A stretch of DNA of 64,000 nt from Piper betle (taxonomy: Eukaryota > Streptophyta > Magnoliopsida > Piperales > Piperaceae): positions 1 to 64,000 of the forward strand of contig JAURVB010010412.1 of the NCBI GenBank assembly GCA_033002965.1, given 5' to 3'. The notes beneath the pieces are model-generated. The model did no database searches. It had not been told where the DNA came from and worked only from the letters and a program-made list of their open reading frames with translations. Shown here one piece after another: positions 24,499 to 38,829 of the stretch. The position numbers were made by a program, and so were the translations under genes. Every line of letters begins with the position of its first letter. Within the stretch, counting starts at the first letter, position 1.

Positions 24499-27400
24499 TG
24501 TAAAACCCGCGACTTGAGTCAGGGTTTTATAGTCGTTAGCCAGTTGATTTGACCGTAGTTAAGTCGGTTCAGCTTTCAGAACACGTGTGCGGGGCCGAGG
24601 CTGACCGTGCACACGTGCTATGAGGGTTTATGTATACCCAAGTATTGGTGATAGCGTCAGATACGCATCAGCAGACTGAGTTATCAGTAGATATGAGAGT
24701 ATATAGTTGATGATTTTATTTTTTTATGTTGTGATCGCAGAATTAGTTTAGGCCGAATAACGCATTAGGGCGCGTTAGATGGTATTCGGGTGGGTTATTA
24801 GTTATATAACAGGTCATTTGGGTGTGGTGATATTTTGTTTGATTTTATGGGATTTTTCCCAATTTTTTTAAATTTTTCTGGGATTTATTCCGAGCCCGTT
24901 ATCATTCTTGACTCAGCCCGTGAGTCAAGTCTTATTTACAACTTTGCCATCGCCCTATACTCCTCATCTTCCTCCCCAAACCCCGACACTTTTCACCACC
25001 GCCGCCGCCCTTGGGATTTTGCCGCCGCCACCGACGCCGGGCCGCCGCCGATCGACGCCGCCCAACCGGTCGTGTCGTCGCCTTGCCGCCTCGACCACGC
25101 CCGGCCACTGTCCGGCCGTCGCAGAGCCGGAAATCGCCCTCGATTTCCCGCCGATTCCGACGCGATTTCGCCGCCGTCTGCGCCGGACCGCCGCCGCTGT
25201 GACGTCGGAGCTCCTCCCCTCGACCTCCCCTACCTTTCCCCTCTGCTTAGCGCCGCCGTCGAGGGTCGGCCGTGGGTCTGATCGGAGCGGCCGACCGCCC
25301 CGATCGCACTCGACGCCGCCGTTGGTGGCCATTGCCGCTGCGGCTGCCCTCGTCGTCACCGCCATTGGGTTCAGCTCACCGAGGCGGTGCTAACCCCTAC
25401 CTCCGATTGCCTCGCCGGAGCAGACACCGGAAAACCACCGGAGCTGCCGGAAAACCGCCGGCATAATTGCCGGAAAACCTCCACCTTCGCCCGTCGGCAC
25501 CGATTGCAGCGCCGATCGCGAGGTGGTTCTTCCTTCTTTTTTTACAGACTTATTATGGTCATAGTAGCATATTAGAATTAATTTTATTAACTTCATGATT
25601 TTTGTTTAATTAATCGTGATTATGATAAACATGTGATGATTAGTGTGAATTGTGTTGTATGATGTGAATGGTTAGTAATGAAATTGTTAGTAAACCATTG
25701 AATAGTTAATTAAATGCTTGTTAACTAGTTAATTCATGAATATTTATGAATTAGGTTTTGCATGCTAACATTATGAAATTGTTAGTAAACTATTGTATAG
25801 TTAATTAAATGTTTGTTAACTAGTTAATTTATGAATATGTATGAATTAGGTTTTGTATGCTAACATTAAGTTAAACAGATTAAATTGATTAAACCATTGT
25901 CACCTAATTAGAATAGGTATGCTTTGAAATTGGAATTAAAAGTGCTAGGTAATAAGTAACATATGAAATGATAAAATTATTAACCTGCTTGACAATTAGA
26001 GATGTAGGGTAGTTGTCGAGATGATTATCATGGTTGATTAGATAATTGTATGCATGTGGATATATTAGTTATATAGGTGTGCATCATATATGTATGGGCG
26101 TTAGTAATTAGTTATGTTTATGTAGGTTCGTTGCAGGAGCTCGCCGTCTAGGCACGAGACTGCGCTTGGAGCTTCTGACAGGTCCATTAGGACACGCTTC
26201 TCAGGTTTTATCGCTCTATTCTATCGGTGATTTGATTTATTGATTGTAGGACGTGTCAGGTGGATGATTTATTGGACCCCACCTAACACGGGTCACCTGG
26301 TCGATGTTTTTCGGAATTAATAACCCTCAAGGATGAGATCCCTCATGTTTGTTTTCGAAAATAAGATCCACCTCAAGTTGCCTTCGGGCCTATTATAATA
26401 AATCCTGACCCAGCCCTATAAATAGTTTTATCGAGTTTTCAGTGAGACAAGAGAAGATGAGTCGACTGCACGTACCATGAGCGGATGTCGTGCCAGTCAA
26501 AGCGGGCTCTAGATTAGTGCCAGCGGACTGTTCCATTCCCGAGGGATCCTGACAACTCCGCGTTTGAGTTCCTCACACCCGGAGGACGTGGAGGTTTACG
26601 GGTACTGTTTAGTACAGCGCATGTCCGGACTTGTGGTTCAAAGGGTACTGAAGGCGACTGCCTGAGAGTGTTCGGTCTACGTGCTCAAGGCCAGGAGTAA
26701 TATGGAGGTTCGGAGAGGGCTTAGGATAAAAGTTTTACGTAAAGTACTGAAAAAGAAGTGTCGTGAGTGGCACAGTACCAGATAGATTGGGATGCTGTTG
26801 AGTCAGCTGCTCGACGGCTCCTTTATAGTTGCCCTTATGAGAGTTCTTGAGGAAGATATATATGATGGTTTGCTTTCCATGAGAGTTTGCTCTCATGTTC
26901 CAGTTTGATATTAGTTATTTCCGGACCAGTGACACCCGTTGCTGACATTTTTCTACTATATGTAGGTGAGGATGAGGATTGGTGTATGCCGGCCTCGACG
27001 AAGGAGTAGCGCTTGCATTGCACACACATACTTGGTGCCGCGCCGACTTTTGCGTAAGATGTGATGTGATTGGTTTTTGTAGTAGATTTACATATTAGTA
27101 TTTACGCATGTGTTTGTAAGACTTGTAGATCTTGTTTAGAAATGTATGAATTTTCTTAGAAATATTTTGGAAAAGTTCCAATGCCCAGGATGATCAGCTA
27201 TGTTAAGTTGAAATGAACAAAAACACGATGAACATGAATTGCAAGTGGGCTAGATGTCAATTACGATATGTGTAGTTGATTTGAAGTCTAGTGTGATATA
27301 AATTGTTGTTTTATATATATACATATTGTGCCGTATTTTAACAGGTCATCCCCTTATTGCACTTTTAGGGGAGGCTTTGTCCGTTTTATTCCAGGTTTTA

Positions 27401-27653
27401 TGAATTTTATTGTTGTTTTAATTATTTTGGTGTGCGGTGATTATCATGACATTCACGTAGTATCCTGTTAGGGTTTTGCATCTCATTCATATATTGTTTG
27501 CGCATTAGCGGCGTGCTCCATCTTGAGACGTCGAGAGGGTTATGTCGTAGCCGTTTAGGTTTTGGGTCAGCCAACTTAATCGGTTTACGAGTAGTTCGAT
27601 CCTTTGTAACAGTTCTGATCCGGGTTGAGAGTAAACCGGATTGGGGTGTTACA
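24499..27653. mobile_element. solo LTR of an LTR retrotransposon (3155 bp), probably chromovirus Tekay/Del type
   Basis: The left end is TGTAAAACCC and the right end GGGTGTTACA, near-perfect inverted termini with the TG..CA rule. The element is bounded on both sides by the 5-bp direct repeat AGCAG (24494-24498 and 27654-27658), a target-site duplication. No gag or pol domain lies inside, so it is a single LTR left after recombination. The TGTAACACCC-type end and the length of about 3 kb are what I know of Tekay/Del LTRs; the lineage is inference. Inside are a GC-rich block at 24960-25520 (open in several frames, Pro/Arg-rich, not a recognised protein), a 95-bp tandem duplication at 25681-25868 and then AT-rich DNA. 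Strand cannot be set without an internal region. Confidence 0.85.
25681..25868. repeat. 95-bp tandem duplication inside the solo LTR
   Basis: Units starting at 25681 and 25776 (AAATTGTTAGTAAAC...) are about 95% alike over 95 bp and end with TGCTAACATT-type sequence. The duplication arose inside the LTR. Confidence 0.9.
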
Positions 27654-27763
27654 AGCAGAGTGCCCTCTTCCTCCCCAGCCACAAGGGCCACGCCATGGCC
27701 TTGCACTTGGCCGAGCGTGGCCGGCGTCTAAAGTCGGTCCCTAGTCTAGGCACCGGACATTGA
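27654..27763 (+). pseudogene. remnant of an IDA/PIP-like peptide gene beside the solo LTR
   Basis: Directly after the LTR, starting within the target duplication, codons align with the motif of the intact peptide gene at 29632. The series reads V-P-S-S, a one-base gap, then PSHKGHA, compared with VPPSAPSHKGHG in the intact gene. The shared bases include AGCCACAAGGG and CATGGCCTT. The frame then runs to TGA at 27761-27763. Upstream of the LTR, the frame leading to AGC|AGA|GTG is open for about 100 bp (24380-24498) but shows no clear signal peptide. I read this as a diverged second peptide locus broken by a one-base deletion and by the LTR a few bases before its motif. The match is short, so chance is possible. 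Confidence 0.4.
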
Positions 27764-29511
27764 TTCAGCTGCACGCAGCTGCGCATGCATGTAGGTTCAG
27801 GTTTTCAATTACTGCTAATTTTGATGCATGTTATTCTCAAACCTGGTTTTGCATTGTTTCCTTCACATCTAATGATCTATTGAAGTGTTTATTGGTCAAG
27901 AGATTGCATGTGGTTATGAAAATTATAGCTTGTATCGATTGATCAGTTTACAATAAGAAAAAAGGTTCTGTTTCATTTGCTTTAAATTGAGTTAGTATTA
28001 ATCTGACCGCCCAATAACAAGTTACCAGACATCTTATAGACATCCTATCATTTAACATGTTATAGATAGGAAGACCTAAAGTTAAGAGTTACAAAAAATT
28101 CCAACCCGCTATAAGAGGCTGACCGGCCACAAGGTCATGTAGTAGATAATATATAATTATATTTTTCAAATCTCAAATATATAACCATTAATGATAAATG
28201 ATTTTTAAACTATAATTCCAACAATCACCTACTTGGTTCCAAAATATTTTATTATATAGTTATAATCTTAAGTCACTTTTATCTTGTATATGTTTATAGT
28301 TAACAACTGATATACACACATTACAATTAAAAGATTGAGAATATAAAATTATCATTATGGTATTGTACACCCGCACCATGCCCATGCATATTACAGGAAA
28401 ATTATAATTACACACCCACGTTTAATGAGTGATAATTGTGCCCCGTACCATGCTGACCCATCTTTAGTGATTCTTAAATAATTGCACACCGACCAATAGA
28501 CAAAAGTAATGCACACGCATGAAACCGGTAAAGAAATAATAATGCACGTGTATCAAATAACGGAGTTCTATTTTCATTTAGAATAATAAATTACATTAAT
28601 CCTATATTCCGAGCGCGATAAACAAAAAATGATCACAACCAAATATTTAGTTAACGAATCTGCTAAATTATCCCTAGTTGATACCCTTTCAATCAAGATT
28701 TCATGCTTCTTCAATAACGAATTGGTATTTACAATGAAGGAACAACCTTTCTGAAGAATGAGAGATCCTATAAAATGACAAGCGTTTTGTAAACAAATCC
28801 GTTTCGTAAACTACAATTCGAACAACCTCTATGCCCCATTTATGCCAAACAAGTTAGTAGTAATGACCTTTGTAGAGAGCCAACCGATTCTAATCCAAAC
28901 CAATGAACGGGGAGGTGCTCACAAAAGGAATGACAGAGCATTTTTAAATACTTCCATCCCATGCACCACAGACACAATCAGATGATCAAGATCCCATTCT
29001 AGTATTTAATATACGGACACATTCCAGCAAGAAGTAAATAAATGTCGCCTACTTTCACTTCACTTCCACCTTCAGGAATCAACGGCCTCCCAGGAAGCCC
29101 CAACCAACATAAGAAACCTGTCTCGCCGGTGGCAGGGAAAGAAAGGTGGACCTGGCTCGCCTATTTGGTGGGAATGTCGTTAGGAGCAGCAAGCAGCAAG
29201 CAGCAAGCAGCTAGCTAACCACCTCCACGCCTAATATGCATGCATCAAACGTGCAAACTTTCACCTCTCTTTTTAATCTTCCCTTACCAATCAAGAATTT
29301 CACTCTTCTTATCCATTTTAGCACTTCGCAACTTTTGCCAGAAATGGAGAGTTACACTGAAAACATCAAACAGGGAGAGATGGGTGTTGTTTAAAACTTG
29401 AGAATAGACAATTCTAGGTGGCTTCTGTTCTTGTCACCTTCTGATGGTAGGGTACTTGATAGTTGATATAGAGCAGATACCTGTGCGAGTCTGACAGCTC
29501 TTCAACTCCTC

Positions 29512-29557
<46 letters not shown>

Positions 29558-29631
29558 CTATTGACACTAAGTACTCAAACATTCTGTCCGGCCAGAGGGG
29601 TACTCACTACTCAGTAGCGAGAGCAGCCTCC
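27764..29631. other. intergenic DNA and promoter of the peptide gene
   Basis: AT-rich DNA without a recognised gene. Near the right end are a 7-bp repeat based on GCAGCAA (29184-29214), a CT microsatellite (29507-29542) and a TA run (29543-29558) that could serve as a TATA region about 75 bp before the start codon at 29632. Confidence 0.5.
29507..29558. repeat. CT and TA microsatellite in the peptide-gene promoter
   Basis: A (CT)n tract runs directly into a (TA)n tract about 75-125 bp upstream of the ATG at 29632. It is a plausible core promoter (pyrimidine patch plus TATA) and likely to vary in length. Confidence 0.8.
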
Positions 29632-29961
29632 ATGGCTGCTGCATCTTCCTCCATTCCACTATTTTACAAACTCAACGTCTGCTACCTTTTTCTCATCCTC
29701 TTGATGTTCCTTAGCAGCAGGAATGCTGCACTGGTATCTGCTTCCATGGTGTCCCTCCCCGTCCACCGAGGTGATTTACTAGTACAAAGTTCGTCGTTGC
29801 CGACGCCAGGCATGGCACCAATCACCACCGTCCTCCCAACGGAGAAACGCCGTGTACCTCCATCAGCGCCTAGCCACAAGGGTCATGGCCTTCCCACATT
29901 CAATAGACGCCTCATGCACATGCCTCCGGGGACAAAATCAGTTACTCAAATCGGCCTCTGA
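29632..29961 (+). CDS. small secreted peptide precursor with IDA/PIP-like motif (109 aa)
   Basis: A single-exon frame of 109 codons with an ATG in good context. Residues about 9-37 form a hydrophobic signal peptide (LFYKLNVCYLFLILLMFL, then a small-residue cleavage zone). The middle is variable and Ser/Pro-rich. Residues 72-86 read KRRVPPSAPSHKGHG, after a basic KRR processing-like site. The PPSAPS core is that of IDA/IDL abscission peptides (recognised by HAESA-type receptor kinases); the S-x-x-G-x-G ending recalls the PIP/PIPL sister family. A tail of 23 residues with a second basic pair (NRRLMHMPPG) follows, whereas IDA itself nearly ends at the motif. Identity as a signalling peptide is inferred from architecture and the short motif. 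The frame is intact. A broken relative lies 2 kb upstream. Confidence 0.6.
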   Translation: MAAASSSIPLFYKLNVCYLFLILLMFLSSRNAALVSASMVSLPVHRGDLLVQSSSLPTPGMAPITTVLPTEKRRVPPSAPSHKGHGLPTFNRRLMHMPPGTKSVTQIGL

Positions 29962-31043
29962 TCGTGTGTTATATATATTTTCTCAGTGTGTAGCATAGTT
30001 AAGTCTTTTTCTTTTCTTTTTGGTCATACAAACTGCTTTTTGACGAAGCAATTGTAGCATTTTATGTTTTGGTGTGAGTGAATTGAGAATCAATATTCTT
30101 GTAATGTTTGCGTAATGAAGTATAGCATTTGCAATTGTTTCTTCTTCCATAACTTCAATGGGACAGCCAGTCCCACTGCATTAGACCAAGCTAGGCGTCT
30201 TCTTCAGCTGTGGTTTTCTACAAACCTTCTACTTATAAAATAAAGATTAATGGTTATAAGACGGAACAGAACGAACCAAGAACGCACAAATTTGCGCACA
30301 GTTCAATTTCCGACAAAAGACACGGTTGATAGACTAAAACCACCCAGCCTACACGTTAAAAATTTACCATGAGTGAAGCGTCGGTTGGTGGCCAACTAAG
30401 GCGGCAGAGAAGGAAGTTGGGTGGCACGAGGGAGGCTCCTCTGCTCTGCTGCCTGCTACATGAGGAACATGATGGAGTTTCTGATGATTATGCTTGTGAG
30501 CGCATTTATGTGATCAATTCGCACGTAACCTGCAAAGCTGCTATGAGTGACCCGGGAATAAATGTAGGTGACATTGAAGGATAAAAAAGGAAAGAACATG
30601 AGAGAATTGAGCATGGCATTGGATACTAATGTCGGCCAAGTTTTAGAGCATATAGCCGGGCTAGCTTCAATTTGGTTTCACAGGCAGCGATTACATGTGG
30701 AGAAGTCTTCAAGCATTATCATATTGCACCAGTTAATCGTAAATTTCTCTATCAAATATACATATCGTATTTCTTTGAAAACACAATATGCAGGATGCGT
30801 TGGTCATTTGCTACAGTGAAGGGATCCGTAATGGTTCAGAAACAATGGCCAAGAAAATCAACCGTATATACAAATCATTGTACCTTAGTTAGAACTCAAA
30901 ACACATTTTCCCACCTACAAAAGGAAAAAACCCACTTATTATCTTATTTTAATTCCCAAAAAATATCATTCACATCAAACTATATATCCAACCAACATTT
31001 TAAATTATATGTATCATGTCAAATCATTCATTTTTTTTTCATT

Positions 31044-31077
<34 letters not shown>

Positions 31078-31199
31078 CTCATATGTATACTTACTCATTC
31101 AAAGTTTTAGGAGCATCTAAAAAAACCCCAACGAACGCCGGTTTGCGTTGACAAATATGACCCAAGAAATCGAAGCCCCGACCACTACAATCTTGGGAT
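29962..31199. other. intergenic DNA with unassigned short frames
   Basis: The 3' UTR of the peptide gene probably occupies the first about 200 bp. A 71-codon plus-strand frame at 30369-30584 (MSEASVGGQLRRQRRKLGG...) and weakly coding-like DNA to 30690 match no family I know. They could be a decayed exon or chance. A TA microsatellite lies at 31045-31074. Confidence 0.4.
31045..31074. repeat. TA microsatellite
   Basis: About 14 TA dinucleotides in a row, upstream of the HSF leader. Confidence 0.9.
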
Positions 31200-31610
31200 C
31201 CGACAACCCAAAAACAGAACAAGTCAAACTACCCAGTCTCGTCTTCTTCAACTTCTTCCATCTCCTTCTCTCCCTCCCCTTCCCCTCCTCCCACAAAACC
31301 TCCAATTCCCATCCAATCTCCACCCTTTTCGATCCCATTCGATCCCCACCGCCCGCGCCAAGGTACCCCTGATCGATTTCCTGGGGAAGTCTGCTTCTTT
31401 CGCCGCCTGGAGGCGTAAGAGAACGGTTGGAATTCGCTCCCGGGAAAAGCTTGCACTTGATGTAATCATCCATTTTTTGTCGGGAAATTTCTCCTTTTAT
31501 TATATTTTTCGATCTCTTTGAGGTGGTCTGGCTTTGGGTGTGTTGATTTGTGTGTGTGGTAGTTGCTTTGATCAAATGGTTAATGAGATTTGATTGATTG
31601 GGAGTCGCTG

Positions 31611-33012
31611 ATGGATGGTTCGAATGCGCCGGCGCCGTTTCTGACGAAGACGTATGATATGGTGGACGATGCCTCCACCAATTCGATAGTTTCGTGGAGC
31701 ACCAACAACAATAGCTTCGTTGTGTGGAGTATAACCGAGTTTTCCAGGGATTTGTTGCCCAAATACTTCAAGCACAACAACTTCTCCAGCTTTGTACGCC
31801 AGCTCAATACATATGTAAGCCATAAATTCATCCCCTTTTCAAAAATTTTTTCTTTTTGTTGTTGAAGGCTTGAAGCAATTGTTGTGGTTTGACGTTGCTA
31901 TATTGATTTGGTTGCTGGTGACTGCAACATTGATATAGGGTTTTAAGAAGGTTGATCCTGATCAGTGGGAGTTTGCTAATGAGGAGTTTGTAAGAGGTCA
32001 GAGGCACCTTTTGAAGAATATACATAGAAGGAAGCCAATTCATAGCCACTCACAGCAACCCCAATCAGGGGCACTTACAGAATCGGAGAAACTGGAGCTA
32101 GAGGAGGAAATTGAAAACTTGAAGCACGACAAGAGCAGGCTCATACTTGAGTTGCAAAGACGGACGCAAGACCAGCATGGGATGGATGTCAGAATGCAAT
32201 CTTTGGAGGACAGGTTGAGGGGCATGGAACACCGGCAGAAGCAGATGACAGGTTTTTTTGCTCACATCATTCAGAAGCCAGGGCTTATCTCTGACCTGCT
32301 TAATCAATCCGAATACCATTCCAAGAAGAGACGGTTACCTAAGGTGGATTACCTTTGTGATGGATCAGACAAAGAGGATGAAGTACCTATGTCACTGCAG
32401 TTGAGAGGGAATTCTGATTCTCAGTCTCTTCAATTAATAAATGTGGAGCCTTTTGAGAAGATGGAGTTCTCTATAAACAATTGGGAGAATTTTCTCCGAG
32501 GTGTTAGTCACGTATCAGGTGATCGAGAGCTGTTTGACGGATGTTCAGATTTGCAGCCTTCATCAGCTGTATTGCAGGAAGTGAATTTACAACCATCGTC
32601 TCCTGCATTGGATCTGTCTTCAGTTCATACGAAAGATCTTAATTCTTCACCAGAAGTGGAAGATTCTACTAGCAACCCAGACAGTTCCTTCCATTCAGCT
32701 GGTAAAACATCTAGGCTTGATATGAATGAAAAGCCTTCTGGAACAGAAGATCCGTCCTCGAAGGATGCATCAAACATCTCTATTAAGCACCCTGGAGCTA
32801 ATGATGTTTTCTGGGAACAATTTTTAACTGAGACACCTGGTTCGGTGGGTACACAAGAAGTCCAGTCAGAGAGAAGGGATGTAGAGATCAACAACGTTGA
32901 AGTGAATGTTCCGGACCAGAGTGCTTTCTGGTGGAAGAGAACTTATGTTGATCAAATTACCCAACAAATGGGAAGCCTTGATCCAGCTGAGAAGACAGCT
33001 AATGTAGGTTGA
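31611..33012 (+). CDS. HSFA4: class A4 heat-shock transcription factor (425 aa)
   Basis: Binds heat-shock elements in the nucleus; class A4 members act in oxidative and heat stress signalling. Exons are 31611-31814 and 31939-33012. The intron (TAT|GTAAGC ... ATATAG) sits at the position inside the DNA-binding domain conserved in all plant HSFs. The DNA-binding domain spans about residues 8-100 ([61 protein letters not shown]). The HR-A/B coiled coil of class A follows to about residue 190, then a basic KKRR nuclear signal. Two aromatic activation motifs near the C-terminus ([11 protein letters not shown] and [11 protein letters not shown]) and a leucine-rich export-like end ([14 protein letters not shown]) are the A4 signature. 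The gene is intact, with a leader from about 31200. Confidence 0.94.
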
Positions 33013-33493
33013 ATGCATCTTTTTATGTGTGGTCAATCTTCATGTGTTCATAGGGGAGGGGAAGTATGTTTGTATTGATAATCTTTTTATGTACTAGTTT
33101 GATGTTTGATACTTTTATCTGTATATTATTATCTTGAATTTTTTGTAAAGTCATGTGAATATTGAACAGAATGGGCGTGTCGCTATATCGGTTCATCTCC
33201 ATTGTTATGATATGTTCTGCAATTTTTCGGCATCAACTTGATCATTTTTGCTCTTCTTATTTTTAAAATTAATAAAGATCTTCCATCTTATCTTTTGTTA
33301 TATGGTTACTTCATTACACTAATCTTCAAAATAAGATAATTATCTGTAAAATTATCTATGTATCCTTTGATTTCTTTTCTAATTTACAAAAAGTTAGAGA
33401 AGAATTAGTATGGTTGAATGAGAAGATCGATGCTGTTCGCCAAGCCATGAAGAAATCAGAAAATCTCAAGCAGGGTATGATTACTCATTTTAG

Positions 33494-36030
<2,537 letters not shown>

Positions 36031-36427
36031 CCATTGCTCCAAATTATATTTTGATTAAACTGGAAAATGAAGTTGATCTCAATGGAGAAATCTCACCCGA
36101 GTGTAACTAATATTTTGAGTTATGGTCACTGCCAATGTCGCCCATGGTGGAGTTATTTGGGAGTCTTAAATTCCCAATTTCTTGCTTTGGATTTGCTTCT
36201 CTTACCTCAGTTCAACCTCTTGTGGATTCAACCTTTTGTGGGGATATTTTTCAAACATTAAGGTGCTTGGGAGCATAGGAATGGACTAAATCTTGGGCGT
36301 GGGCATGAACCTAAATTTCTGCAAGGAACCCAATAAAACACTCCCACATAGTCTGAGGTAACTATTTTACTATAATGGGTAGCAGGCTTCTTTTCCCCCT
36401 TAAACCGAAGTAGACCATGGTTTTTCA

Positions 36428-36555
36428 TACCCAGCTTTGCCAGCATTGCTGCGTTCATCCGCTGCTCTGCGTACAGCAGCCATGCAACCATGGACACCCC
36501 ATGCACCATACTTACCAAGCTCGAGTTCCACACGTTGTGGGTCACTACAGTTGTA
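36428..36555 (-). pseudogene. UDP-glycosyltransferase PSPG-box fragment
   Basis: The minus strand reads VVTHNVWNSSLVSMVHGVSM, then VAWLLYAEQRMNAAMLA. This is the second half of the plant secondary-product glycosyltransferase box (usual THCGWNSxLES, HGVPxIAWPLYAEQ). Nothing of the rest of the roughly 470-residue enzyme is found around it and the frame is closed beyond, so this is an isolated exon fragment, probably moved here by duplication. Confidence 0.75.
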
Positions 36556-36596
36556 GAAAGAGCTTCCTTCTGTGTCAACCATTTTGAAAGAAAATT

Positions 36597-37035
36597 TTGT
36601 GCCCATGTAATTTTGAAGCAGCTGTTAAACAAAAAGCAGCCAGAAGCAGTCCGGTGGCAGATAACATGGTTGGTGATCGTATACTTGAGGACAGTAGCAG
36701 CCTGATGAATTCAAATGAACACCCTCCAAGACCAAGCTTCCCCTTGGGTGCAGAAAACCTCAATGGCAAGTCTGAAGTGTTGGATGTGGCTTTATCCTCC
36801 AAGTCTGGTGAAGTTTTGAATGGAACCGAAGTCGCCAAAACAGTTATTGGATTGGACGAATCAACACCCGGCGAAGACTGTGAATGAGTTGATGTATGAG
36901 GAAAATGTATTGGCTTCCAGTGTGATTGAATCGGAGGCAAGGGACTGTAATTTCCCAGCTGAAACACATTGCTACAAGGGCATTGAAGAAACTCTTGAAG
37001 AACATTACCATGAGAACATTGATGAAAAACCTTAA
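36597..37035 (+). other. unassigned coding-like stretch
   Basis: Two overlapping plus-strand frames, 36597-36887 and 36820-37035, have an acidic Ser-rich composition and continue each other after a frame change near 36886. The composition suggests a decayed exon of a host gene, but I recognise no family. It lies between the glycosyltransferase fragment and the truncated copia element. Confidence 0.3.
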
Positions 37036-38022
37036 TTAAATGACCATGATGGCTTTGAGGTAAATCTATAGGATATACCAGTAGAAGTCGTGGATAACAG
37101 ACCGATGAATGGACAAGTAATTGCTGCAGAAGACCATGTTTTCGAGGCTAAAATTCATGGCAGAGAAATGGATAATATATGTTCTGATTCCCAAAGAGCA
37201 GACAACAGTTATAGGTAGCCAATCGGAGCTTATCATTTTTTCTGTTCTACTTATCATTACCATATCCTAGAAAAAAACATTCTACGGTTCTAAAGTCAAA
37301 GCTTAACCATTTGCTCCTTGGGCATATGTGCAAAGGTTTTACAACCAAAGACTCTTAAATGAGAATAACTAACTTTTTTGTCATTCCAAACCCTTTCTAG
37401 TATGTCACTGTCTAAAGTATATGTGGGAGATTTGTTGATCAAATAACAAGTTATACTCATAGCCTCACCTCAGAAGCTTTTAGGCAACTTAGCTGAAGAC
37501 AACATACTCCTAACCCTCTCAAAGATAGTCCTGTTCATCCTTTCAGCCACTTCATTATGTTAAAGAGTATAAGGAACCATCTTCTCATGCCTAATCGTAT
37601 GTTTGCTATAATATTCATCAAACTCAAGAGAACAATATTTACCACCATTATTATTTCTAAGACATTTCAAGAGCTTACTGGTTTCTCTTTCAACTAATAC
37701 ATGAAAATTCTTAAAGATACCAAAAACATCAGTTTTATTTTTCATGCCATAAGCCTACACTTCCTAAAAATATCATCAATAAAAGTAACAAAATAAATAG
37801 AACCGCTAAGAAATGTTACATCTATAAGCATACACACATCAGAGTGTACCAACTAAAGAACTTCTGACTTCCTTGTACTTGTGCTTGCAAAGGATGTCCT
37901 ACGTTATTTTTCGACTAAATAATGGTCACAAGGATTAATTGTGATGTCCTTGACTTTGGGAATATGATTTACTTTTTCAAAGTCTCTAGTCCCTTCTCAC
38001 TCATATGTCCCAATCGATGGTG

Positions 38023-38829
38023 TCACAAATCAGCAGTGGAATCAAATAAAGAGATATTAACCTCTCCTCGAACTAGACTCGTCTCAGTCTTGTACAAACT
38101 GCAACACTTCTTCATTTTAGCAACAATAAGAGAACTTTTCACAAGTTTCCACACACCTTGTGCAAATTGTGAACTAAATCCTTCATCATCAAGCACTCCG
38201 GTTGACAACAAGCTCATCCTCAAATCTGGAATATGTCTGACATTTTTAAGCACCAATCTGTAACCTATGTTTGTTACTATATGCACATCTCCAAGTTTCA
38301 CAATTTTGGAAGTATCACTATTTCTCATCTTCACTATACCCAAATCTGAAGATTCATTGGTAGCAAATAAATTTCTGCTTGGAGTTGCATGAATTGCTCC
38401 CGAGTTAACTACCTAACTAGCATCACAACCAACCGTCAAACAATCATTCCCACAATTAGAAAGAATCACCCTGTCATTATGCACAACATTAGTGTTCATT
38501 TCTCCTTGATCCTTGTTATCCTTATTTTTAAAGTCTTTCTTGAGTTTCCAACAATCCTTCTTCATATGACCTGTCTTGTCACAATAATAACAATTCAAGT
38601 GCTTCCTGGATTTAGATCTTCCTTGACTCTTATCCCTTCTATTTGTGTCTCTATTACTTGATCTACCTCTTGCCTCTTCTGACACTGATGCATGAGACCC
38701 TGAAGTTGGTAGAGATTTTCTTCTCGCCTCCTCATTTAGTAAACTACTTGTTACCATGTCTATTCTGAGTTTTCCATCCGAAGTAGCATTGTTCAAAGAT
38801 ATCACCAATGTTTCCCAACTCTCTGGCAA
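38023..38829 (-). pseudogene. copia gag and protease remains (copy 1)
   Basis: 38829 to 38413 encodes the C-terminal gag half, with PESWETLVISLNNATSD and a CCHC zinc knuckle (CYYCDKTGHMKKDC). 38343 to 38023 matches the segment after the protease active site, with the DVHIVTN and RHIPDLRMSLLSTG motifs. A stop lies between them at the point where the protease DSGA motif should be, so the polyprotein is interrupted. Confidence 0.85.

Noticed and set aside
24835..25566. Overlapping long frames on both strands in a GC-rich block
   Set aside because: They are Pro/Arg-rich, open in several frames at once and lie wholly inside the solo LTR; GC-rich composition explains the openness and no domain is recognised.
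30369..30819. Short frames considered as a gene
   Set aside because: No family, no clear splice structure and no start context; reported only as part of the intergenic entry.
31590..31865. Frame starting before the HSF ATG and reading past exon 1
   Set aside because: The first ATG is at 31611 and the reading past 31814 is intron sequence; the conserved HSF intron position and frame set the limits.
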